Source of the DNA: Christensenella sp. UBA6420 | Lineage (GTDB): Bacteria > Bacillota > Clostridia > Christensenellales > DTU072 | NCBI GenBank assembly: GCA_002439705.1 | Contig: DJPE01000096.1 | Coordinates: 29,444 to 34,985, forward strand | Direction of reading: 5' to 3' | DNA: 5,542 nucleotides | In this document: in pieces, positions 1-5,542 of the stretch | How the letters are laid out: every line of letters begins with the position of its first letter | Numbering within the stretch: the stretch's first letter is position 1 | Translations under genes and position numbers: made by a program | Notes under the pieces: model-generated | Told to the model about the DNA's origin: nothing | The model's input: only the letters and a program-made list of their open reading frames with translations | The model's database searches: none

Positions 1-861
1 ATTATGGCGGGACTTTTGTTCCTTATAATATGGATTTCCGGCTTGCACGAATACACTAAGTTCGTGTTCGACGCGTTGGTCTTTGCGTTCGGCGCGATAG
101 CAAGCTACGAAATATACGGCGCGGTAAAACGCTCCGACAACGTTCGCCCCGACGGTACGACGGGATACAAAATAAGCGGAATTTCCTTGATTATTATGGT
201 AATTCTCACTTACGTTTTGTCCTACTTCTTCGGATATAAAGGCGTTTTGTTTGCACTTATTATATCGTTCGTCGTTGCGTTTATAGTTTACATTTTCGAC
301 GAAAAAAGAACGTTTAACGACTTCGCCGTCAACACTTTCGCTTTAATTTATCCTATGGGTATGCTCGGACTTATTTTCGTAATGTTCCGCGCGTACGGAA
401 TGATTCCCGTTCTGCTCGCTCTCGGCATATCCACGATAAGCGACGCAATGGCTTATTGGGTGGGCATTTTGTTCGGTAAAAAGAAGATTTTTCCGAAAAT
501 CAGTCCGAAAAAAACTTACGCAGGGTGCATAGGCGGACTTTTCGGCGGAGCTTTGGGCGGGGTAATTATTTACCTTATATTCGAACTCGGCAAGTTCCCG
601 ACCTTTATTAGTTTTACGTTCTCGGCTGTATCGAATTATCCGTATTTGTGGTATATGCTGATAGGTTTCGTGTTGGCGTTCTTCTCGGAGATAGGCGACC
701 TTGCTGCGAGCAGGGTAAAACGCTGCGTCGGCATTAAGGACTACGGCAAAATTCTCGGTTCTCACGGCGGAGTTCTCGACAGAATCGACTCTATTTTGTT
801 TACCACCGTATGTATGGCTCTCATTATGGAACTGTACGAAATCATAAAAGGTGTGCTGTAA
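1..861 (+). CDS. cdsA: Phosphatidate cytidylyltransferase (CDP-diglyceride synthase), 5'-truncated
   Basis: CdsA condenses CTP with phosphatidic acid to give CDP-diacylglycerol and pyrophosphate, the branch point of membrane phospholipid synthesis; it is an integral membrane enzyme. Numbering from the first visible Met (base 4), the family signature lies at residues 236-262: S-x-V-K-R, then K-D, then SHGGVLDRID, an essentially perfect match. A second conserved block, SDAMAYWVG followed by SPKKTYAG (around residues 150-174), also fits. Many hydrophobic segments cover the rest. The Met at base 4 is probably not the true start: compared with relatives, it falls inside the first membrane helix, about ten residues (usually containing an R-x-x-T-G-like motif) seem to be missing, and the frame is open through the ATT at bases 1-3. 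The stop TAA overlaps the dxr start by one base. Position 173 is Ala where many homologues have Glu (E. coli has Gln), so this site is known to vary. Identification is firm; the true start is outside the window. Confidence 0.95.
   Translation: MMAGLLFLIIWISGLHEYTKFVFDALVFAFGAIASYEIYGAVKRSDNVRPDGTTGYKISGISLIIMVILTYVLSYFFGYKGVLFALIISFVVAFIVYIFDEKRTFNDFAVNTFALIYPMGMLGLIFVMFRAYGMIPVLLALGISTISDAMAYWVGILFGKKKIFPKISPKKTYAGCIGGLFGGALGGVIIYLIFELGKFPTFISFTFSAVSNYPYLWYMLIGFVLAFFSEIGDLAASRVKRCVGIKDYGKILGSHGGVLDRIDSILFTTVCMALIMELYEIIKGVL
847..853 (+). promoter_or_regulatory. Ribosome binding site of dxr
   Basis: AAAGGTG lies 7 bases before the ATG at 861, inside the last codons of cdsA. It is a moderate Shine-Dalgarno match. 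Together with the TAATG stop-start overlap it supports 861 as the dxr start and suggests translational coupling to cdsA. Confidence 0.6.
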
Positions 862-1979
862 TGAAAAAAATCGGTCTGCTCGGGTGTACGGGTTCGATAG
901 GAAAAAATACGCTCGACGTAATAAGAAGCGATGAAAATTTTTCCGTCGTGCTTTTGGTTAACAATTCCGATTTGGCAGGGTTGAAAGGGCTAATTAAAGA
1001 GTTTTCCCCAAAAATCGCTATATGTTTAAGAAAAAAATACCTTTATAAAGACGGCAAAGAACATATCCTTTCCGACTTTGATATCCTTTCCGACGAAACT
1101 TTGTACGCCGAGTGCGATATAGTGGTGAACGGCATAGTTGGTCTTGCGGGGCTTTTGCCGTCGCTTACCGTAATAAAGTCGGGCAGAATTTTAGCCACGG
1201 CAAACAAAGAAAGTTTCGTGTGCGCGGGCGGAATAATCAACGAATACGTTAAAAAATACAACGGCACTATTTATCCGCTTGACAGCGAACATTCCGCCGT
1301 ATGGCAGCTTATTCAAGGTAAAAATAACGTTAGAGATATTTATATCACCGCTTCGGGCGGCGCGTTCCGAGATAAAACGAAAGAAGAATTGGCTTTATGT
1401 TCAGCTTCCGACGCGTTAAAGCATCCTAATTGGATTATGGGCAAAAAGGTGACGATAGACTGCGCCACGCTCATGAACAAAGGTATGGAAATTATCGAAG
1501 CGAAACACCTTTTTAACCGTATCCCGAAAGTTCTCGGGCATCGAGAAAGCTACGTTCACGCTTTGGTGGAGTTTACCGACGGAACGTATAACGCAAACAT
1601 ATCCGAACCGAGTATGTTCTATCCCATATCTTACGCATTGCATTATCCGAACGGCGGAGTTTTTGACAAAAACACGAGTTTGGCAGGCAAAAGTTTTAAC
1701 TTTTTCGAATTGGACGAAGACCGTTTCCCGTGCCTTGCGATAGCGAAAAAGGTAGTTAATCTCGGCGATATAGCGGGTTGCGTTATGAACGCCGCGGACG
1801 AAATTTTGGTAAACAGATACCTTAAAGGCGAAATAAGCTTTTACGATATACCCGCCGGAATAGAAAAAACGCTGAATAAATTTTCTTCCGTCGGCAATTT
1901 TAATAATATCGACGACGTTTTCAGAATTGATAAAGAATCGCGAGAATATACTTTAAGTATGCGGTTCGGAGGTAAGTAA
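861..1979 (+). CDS. dxr: 1-deoxy-D-xylulose 5-phosphate reductoisomerase
   Basis: Dxr (IspC) converts 1-deoxy-D-xylulose 5-phosphate to 2-C-methyl-D-erythritol 4-phosphate with NADPH and a divalent metal. This is the committed step of the MEP isoprenoid pathway, in the cytoplasm; the enzyme is the fosmidomycin target. The protein has 372 residues, a normal length (E. coli about 398). The Rossmann motif GCTGSIG is at residues 8-14 and the A-N-K-E motif follows around residue 115. Metal ligands are D141 and E143 (LDSEHSAVWQ) and E210. The substrate loop begins at ASGG (S165) and holds HPNW (H188); N206 and K207 are present. An unusual residue is C201, where DSATLMNKG normally has Ser (E. coli S222). 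The start at 861 is preferred over an in-frame ATG at 810 because it puts the nucleotide motif at the usual place and has its own ribosome binding site. It overlaps cdsA and rseP by one base each. Identification is firm. Confidence 0.97.
   Translation: MKKIGLLGCTGSIGKNTLDVIRSDENFSVVLLVNNSDLAGLKGLIKEFSPKIAICLRKKYLYKDGKEHILSDFDILSDETLYAECDIVVNGIVGLAGLLPSLTVIKSGRILATANKESFVCAGGIINEYVKKYNGTIYPLDSEHSAVWQLIQGKNNVRDIYITASGGAFRDKTKEELALCSASDALKHPNWIMGKKVTIDCATLMNKGMEIIEAKHLFNRIPKVLGHRESYVHALVEFTDGTYNANISEPSMFYPISYALHYPNGGVFDKNTSLAGKSFNFFELDEDRFPCLAIAKKVVNLGDIAGCVMNAADEILVNRYLKGEISFYDIPAGIEKTLNKFSSVGNFNNIDDVFRIDKESREYTLSMRFGGK
1968..1972 (+). promoter_or_regulatory. Ribosome binding site of rseP
   Basis: GGAGG sits 6 bases before the ATG at 1979, within the final codons of dxr. 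This strong match decides for the 1979 start over the internal ATG at 2015, which has only a weak GGTGA upstream. Confidence 0.75.
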
Positions 1980-3109
1980 TGATATTTTTGGCGGCGGCTA
2001 CGTTCGGTGAGATAATGAGTACGATAGGGTATATCCTTCTCGCGCTGTGTTGTCTTATGTTTATGGTGGTCGTACACGAATTCGGTCATTATATCGCAGG
2101 TAAAATTTTAGGCTTCAAAATCGTTGAATTCGCAATAGGTTTCGGACCGCGTATAGTTAAAATAACCAACAAGAAAAACGGCGAAATTTTTTCTGTAAGA
2201 CCTTTCCCGCTCGGCGGTTTTTGTCAGTTTTACGGCGAAAACGACGACGGCGAGAAAGAAGAAACCGAAGAAAGCGGCGCATTCAACGCTCAAAAACCAT
2301 GGAAAAGGTTAATCGTACTCGCCGCAGGCGCAACGTTTAATCTTATATCGGCGTTCGTTCTCATTACGTTGATATTCACGTTCTACGGACAGCTTTTGCC
2401 GACCGTAGAAGCACTGAGCGAAGAGTCGTATATCGCGCAAAACGAACTTTTAATGCCGGGCGACGTAATTCTCGACGTAAACGGCAAAGCCGTCAATATC
2501 CTTATGCAGGACGACCTTAATAAGGCGTTTGCCCGGATAGGAACCGACGAAGAAGGCGTGTTTACGATACTCCGCGACGGAAAAAAGCAAAAAGTCACCG
2601 TAAAACGCAGCGATATATACCTTCTGGACGAAGACGGCAACAGGCTTACCGACGAAAACGGCGAGTATATGACAAGAAAGGCTTTCGGGTTTACTTCGTC
2701 GATAAAGTACGTAAAACTCGACTTTTTCACCGCTTTTGCACGTTCGTTCTCGTACGGCTTTTATATGGTGTATAAGATTTTTTGGCTGTTCGGGCAGCTC
2801 CTTACGGGCGGACTTAAATTTTCCGATTCGGCGGGCGGACCGATTACGATAATTTCTACGATAGCCGAGTCTGCAAAGACGGGCTTCGGCGCGTTGGCGT
2901 ACGTTATTTGTCTTATCTCCGCCAACCTTGCCGTTATGAACCTTATGCCGTTACCGGCGCTGGACGGCTCGAAAATAGTGTTTACGACGATAGAATGGAT
3001 TAGGGGGAAACCCGTCAACCGAAAGGTGGAAAACGTTATTCACACGGTGGGAATAATAGTTTTGTTCGCTATCGCTATACTTGCGGACGTGATACAATTA
3101 TTGAGGTAA
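1979..3109 (+). CDS. rseP: Site-2 intramembrane zinc metalloprotease (M50 family, RseP/RasP)
   Basis: This is an intramembrane protease that cuts membrane-spanning substrates within the bilayer. In relatives it acts in regulated proteolysis of anti-sigma factors and in clearing remnant signal peptides; the substrate here is unknown. The protein has 376 residues. The zinc motif HEFGH is at residues 33-37 in the first membrane helix (about 17-38), with H33 and H37 as ligands and E34 catalytic. The third ligand is D329 in N-x-x-P-x-P-x-LDG (residues 321-330). A second hydrophobic helix spans about 111-132 and a C-terminal one about 350-374. One PDZ domain (about 140-212, with PGDVILDVNG) lies between the helices. 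An acidic loop at 86-97 precedes the second helix. After the PDZ domain is a short acidic stretch at 217-230 with two related D-E-[DN]-G units, probably a turn-rich hairpin. The start overlaps dxr by one base; ispG begins one base after the stop. Identification as an M50B protease is firm; the physiological role is inferred from family. Confidence 0.95.
   Translation: MIFLAAATFGEIMSTIGYILLALCCLMFMVVVHEFGHYIAGKILGFKIVEFAIGFGPRIVKITNKKNGEIFSVRPFPLGGFCQFYGENDDGEKEETEESGAFNAQKPWKRLIVLAAGATFNLISAFVLITLIFTFYGQLLPTVEALSEESYIAQNELLMPGDVILDVNGKAVNILMQDDLNKAFARIGTDEEGVFTILRDGKKQKVTVKRSDIYLLDEDGNRLTDENGEYMTRKAFGFTSSIKYVKLDFFTAFARSFSYGFYMVYKIFWLFGQLLTGGLKFSDSAGGPITIISTIAESAKTGFGALAYVICLISANLAVMNLMPLPALDGSKIVFTTIEWIRGKPVNRKVENVIHTVGIIVLFAIAILADVIQLLR
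3102..3106 (+). promoter_or_regulatory. Ribosome binding site of ispG
   Basis: TGAGG ends 4 bases before the ATG at 3111 and overlaps the last codons of rseP. The spacing is a little short, but no better start is near and the protein N-terminus fits the family. Confidence 0.55.
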
Positions 3110-3110
3110 A

Positions 3111-4127
3111 ATGAAGAAAATTATACGAATTAAAGATAAAATCATAGGCGACGGAAATATTACCGTGCAGTCTATGACCAATACGAAAACTTACGATACG
3201 GAAAGTACCGACCGACAGATTAAAGAACTTATTTCGGTGGGCGCGGATTTCGTCAGAGTGTCTATACCGGATACAGAATCGGCTAAAGCGATAAAATTCT
3301 TGTCGAAAAACTCCGTTCCGCTAATAGGAGATATACATTTTTCGTACGAACCCGCTCTTATAGCGATAGAAAACGGAATATCGAAAATCCGCGTTAATCC
3401 GTCTAACCTGTCGAACGAAGGTTTACGCAAAATCGTCGAAAAGTGCAAGGAATACGACGTTCCGATGAGAGTCGGCGTAAATAAAGGTTCGGTTAAAAGA
3501 AACGTTACCCCCGAAGAACTCGCATATTTAGCGTTGGATTCCGCTAAAAAAATCGAAGATTTAGGCTGGGATAAATTAGTCCTTGCCGTAAAGACGAGTG
3601 ACGTCGCGGAAACGGTTAAAGCGTACAGAAAGCTCAACGAAATTACCGATTATCCGTTACATATCGGACTTACCGAAGCGGGTACGGAAAAGTTCGGCTA
3701 CTTAAAATCGGCTATCGCGATAGGAAGTTTACTTTTGGACGGAATAGGCGACACGGTAAGGGTCAGTCTTACGGGCAATCCCATAAAAGAAATTTACGCC
3801 GCGAAAAACATTTTACGAGCGGCGGGTATTGATAAAAATTTCGTCGAAGTCATATCCTGTCCTACCTGCGCAAGAACCGAAATTAACGTCGAAGAACTCG
3901 CTGCCAGAATAGAAAAAAACACAGAAAACGTAAAAAAACAATTAAAAATTGCCGTTATGGGCTGTGTTGTTAACGGAATAGGCGAAGGTAAAAACGCCGA
4001 TTTTGGCGTGGCGGGCGGCAAGGATAAGTCGATTATTTTCAAAAACGGCGAAGTTTTGAAAACCGTAAATAACAACGAAATTACGCAAGAAATAATTAAA
4101 CTTACGGAGGAATACGTCAATGATTAA
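3111..4127 (+). CDS. ispG: 4-hydroxy-3-methylbut-2-en-1-yl diphosphate synthase (IspG/GcpE)
   Basis: IspG reductively opens 2-C-methyl-D-erythritol 2,4-cyclodiphosphate to HMBPP, the penultimate MEP-pathway step, using a [4Fe-4S] cluster fed by flavodoxin or ferredoxin. The protein has 338 residues, on the short side (E. coli about 372). The N-terminal TIM-barrel part shows VQSMTNTKT near the start, DIHF at 74-77 and IRVNPSN at 93-99. The C-terminal iron-sulfur domain has C250 and C253 in SCPTCART and C285 in MGCVVNG, the three cysteine ligands, and E292 as the expected fourth ligand, followed by FGVAGG. All cluster ligands are therefore present. Two positions depart from the common motifs: S98 in NPSN (usually NPGN) and I290 in NGIGE (usually NGPGE). 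It shares the operon with dxr, another step of the same pathway. The last 8 bases overlap the start of polC in another frame. Identification is firm. Confidence 0.97.
   Translation: MKKIIRIKDKIIGDGNITVQSMTNTKTYDTESTDRQIKELISVGADFVRVSIPDTESAKAIKFLSKNSVPLIGDIHFSYEPALIAIENGISKIRVNPSNLSNEGLRKIVEKCKEYDVPMRVGVNKGSVKRNVTPEELAYLALDSAKKIEDLGWDKLVLAVKTSDVAETVKAYRKLNEITDYPLHIGLTEAGTEKFGYLKSAIAIGSLLLDGIGDTVRVSLTGNPIKEIYAAKNILRAAGIDKNFVEVISCPTCARTEINVEELAARIEKNTENVKKQLKIAVMGCVVNGIGEGKNADFGVAGGKDKSIIFKNGEVLKTVNNNEITQEIIKLTEEYVND
4106..4110 (+). promoter_or_regulatory. Ribosome binding site of polC, inside ispG
   Basis: GGAGG lies 9 bases before the ATG at 4120, wholly within the ispG coding sequence. It decides the polC start and makes the 8-base gene overlap credible. 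A second in-frame ATG at 4138 has no comparable upstream site. Confidence 0.7.
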
Positions 4128-5542
4128 ATCTCCGTTTATGGAAGAACTCGATAAGAGATTACGCCCGGAAGAAAGAATATTCAAATTCCGCTCGGCGGAA
4201 CTTGTAGGAAGTCTGTTTAAACTGGAACTGCTTGTCGACCACAACGCTTACGACGATATACTTAACGACGAATTGAAAGGTAAAGTCTACGCCGCGTCGA
4301 AAGAGATTATTCCCGAATCGTTTTCCTTAAATATAAAATACGTCAAAGCGAACAATGAAGAAACGGCGATTATAAAGCACGTTATGGAGTTCGTTTATAA
4401 GGAAAAACCTACCGTTTATTCGGGTTTTTCCACTTCCGAAGTTACAGTAGAAAGTAGCTCTGACGTAGTTTCCGTGCGGATTACGTTGGAAAAATACCTT
4501 TACGAATACGCCGTAAACTCTAATATGAAAAAGGAGATGGAAGAATATCTGCAAGGGTGGATAATGGAAGACGCCGAAGTGGAATTTATTGCTGTGCCGA
4601 ACAAAGAAGACGTGATAATAAACCGCCGCCCGCAGGTAAAAACGACCACGATAGGAACGATAAAAGTAAACATAAACGAGTATTTCTACGGCTCTATTCC
4701 GTCCGAACCCCGTTATATCTCCGACGTAGCAGATAAAGAAGTCGCGCAAGTGGTTTTGTGCGGAACTTTGTCAAATATAAGAGTCAGATACATAGAAAAA
4801 ATCGCGAAAAATCTCTATACGTTCAACCTTAACGATTCTACGGGCAACATAAAAGTTAAATATTTCGGCAAACCCGCTCCCACCGAGATTACTCCGTGCG
4901 ACGAAGCGATAACGGAAAGAGAAAAAGAACTCGCCGAAAAAGCAAAAACCGACCCGAAAGTTAAGTTCAGAAAAACCGTAAATTGGGATAAAGTTTTCGT
5001 CGACGGCGCGGTGCTCGTAATGCAAGGGCAGATAAAGTACGACAATTTCGACAAAGCCAACGTTTTTATGCCGAAGAGCGTAGCGTCCTGCACGATAGAT
5101 TACGGCAGCATAAATCTTAAAAAAGATTTTCTCCCGGAACCGGAGAACTACGTCAAAGTTTTCCCCGAACCTATCGAATCGCAAAGGCAGGAAAACCTTT
5201 TCGCTACGGCGATGACCCCAGAACTGACTAAAAATACTTTCGTCGTTTTCGACACGGAAACCACCGGGACGGACGCAAATAAGGACGATATTATAGAAAT
5301 ATCCGCGGTAAAACTAATCGGCGGCGAAATAAAAGAACAGTTCTCTTGTCTTATTAATCCCGGTAGACATATTCCCGAACAGGCTACCGCCGTCAACAAT
5401 ATTACCGACGAAATGGTCGCTAATTGCTACAAAATAGGCGACGTAATAGGCGATTTTTATAAGTTTACGCGCGGAACTATTCTCGTCGCGCACAACGCCC
5501 CGTTCGATATAAGTTTTATTTCCCTTGCGGGTAAAAAGAACC
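4120..5542 (+). CDS. polC: DNA polymerase III alpha subunit, PolC type (Gram-positive), 3'-truncated by window
   Basis: PolC is the replicative DNA polymerase of low-GC Gram-positive bacteria, with a built-in 3'-5' proofreading exonuclease. The frame stays open to the end of the window, giving 474 codons; a complete PolC is about 1,400 residues, so roughly a third is visible. Residues 1 to about 190 look like the PolC N-terminal domain, which carries no catalytic motif. Residues about 208-327 form an OB fold (VVLCGTLSNIRV, then YTFNLNDSTGNIKVKYFGK, then VLVMQGQIKYD). The exonuclease begins near residue 373: VVFDTETTG gives Exo I residues D378 and E380, and HNAPFD gives Exo II with N459 and D463; Exo III would be beyond the window. 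The oddity is the segment 328-372. In B. subtilis PolC this place holds the first half of the PHP domain, with its E-L-H-L-H-T motif, because the exonuclease is inserted in PHP. Here there is only a short linker with no such motif, containing QENLF at 357-361. The start at 4120 overlaps ispG by 8 bases. Calling it PolC rests on the OB-plus-exonuclease order and the gene neighbourhood; the polymerase core is not seen. Confidence 0.88.
   Translation, partial: MIKSPFMEELDKRLRPEERIFKFRSAELVGSLFKLELLVDHNAYDDILNDELKGKVYAASKEIIPESFSLNIKYVKANNEETAIIKHVMEFVYKEKPTVYSGFSTSEVTVESSSDVVSVRITLEKYLYEYAVNSNMKKEMEEYLQGWIMEDAEVEFIAVPNKEDVIINRRPQVKTTTIGTIKVNINEYFYGSIPSEPRYISDVADKEVAQVVLCGTLSNIRVRYIEKIAKNLYTFNLNDSTGNIKVKYFGKPAPTEITPCDEAITEREKELAEKAKTDPKVKFRKTVNWDKVFVDGAVLVMQGQIKYDNFDKANVFMPKSVASCTIDYGSINLKKDFLPEPENYVKVFPEPIESQRQENLFATAMTPELTKNTFVVFDTETTGTDANKDDIIEISAVKLIGGEIKEQFSCLINPGRHIPEQATAVNNITDEMVANCYKIGDVIGDFYKFTRGTILVAHNAPFDISFISLAGKKN

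Noticed and set aside
520..522. Ala at CdsA residue 173 in SPKKTYAG as a possible loss of a key residue
   Set aside because: Many homologues have Glu, but E. coli CdsA has Gln at the equivalent place, so the position is not invariant and the main signature is intact.
343..765. Minus-strand open frame of 140 codons opposite cdsA
   Set aside because: It lies wholly within a gene carrying the full CdsA signature, resembles no family I know, and its composition is that expected of an antisense shadow.
810..860. Longer dxr starting at the ATG at 810, adding 17 residues
   Set aside because: The extension lies inside cdsA in another frame, has no clear ribosome binding site, and would push the Rossmann GxTGSIG motif away from its usual position near the N-terminus.
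2015..2017. Alternative rseP start at the internal ATG (Met13)
   Set aside because: The 1979 ATG has a strong GGAGG six bases upstream and forms a TAATG overlap with dxr; the internal site has only a weak match.
3191..3637. Minus-strand open frame of 148 codons opposite ispG
   Set aside because: Serine-rich antisense shadow of a well-conserved IspG; no motif and no regulatory context of its own.
4327..5184. Two minus-strand open frames (4327-4749 and 4771-5184) opposite polC
   Set aside because: Phe, Tyr and Arg-rich translations typical of the reverse complement of this codon usage; the plus frame has a good ribosome binding site and recognisable OB and exonuclease motifs.
1..5542. CRISPR arrays, insertion sequences, tRNA or rRNA genes, riboswitches, terminators
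   Set aside because: No repeated units, inverted terminal repeats, RNA-gene motifs or hairpin-plus-U-tract structures were seen, and there is no intergenic space to hold them.

Overview
The window is a fully coding, single-strand stretch of a bacterial chromosome. It carries five genes in the order cdsA - dxr - rseP - ispG - polC, all on the + strand. The first is cut at its 5' end and the last at its 3' end. The pattern points to a Firmicute: this gene order, and in particular a PolC-type replicative polymerase directly after ispG, is familiar from Clostridia. GC content is moderate (low-to-mid 40s percent by eye), ATA is used freely for isoleucine, and all four visible stop codons are TAA. 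An uncultured gut-type clostridial lineage is my best guess, but the sequence alone does not fix the taxon.

Layout: 1-861 is the phosphatidate cytidylyltransferase CdsA, whose extreme N-terminus lies outside the window. 861-1979 is Dxr, which commits carbon to the MEP isoprenoid pathway. 1979-3109 is the site-2 intramembrane protease RseP/RasP. 3111-4127 is IspG, the iron-sulfur enzyme of the penultimate MEP step. 4120-5542 is the first 474 codons of PolC, covering the N-terminal domain, the OB fold and the first part of the proofreading exonuclease. There is no non-coding stretch: junctions are 1-base TAATG overlaps (twice), a 1-base gap, and an 8-base overlap. No promoter, terminator, RNA gene, repeat or mobile element was seen, so these genes are very probably read from one transcript that starts upstream and runs on downstream.

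Functionally the block joins envelope lipid synthesis (CdsA makes CDP-diacylglycerol), isoprenoid supply (Dxr and IspG, needed for undecaprenyl phosphate and other prenyl products), membrane protein quality control and signalling (RseP), and chromosome replication (PolC).

I found no undescribed system; this is conserved housekeeping DNA. The points worth a second look are inside the proteins: a PolC in which the N-terminal half of the PHP domain that normally precedes the exonuclease is not visible, a clamp-binding-like QENLF peptide in the linker that replaces it, a Ser-to-Cys change in the substrate phosphate-binding motif of Dxr, and two motif substitutions in IspG.
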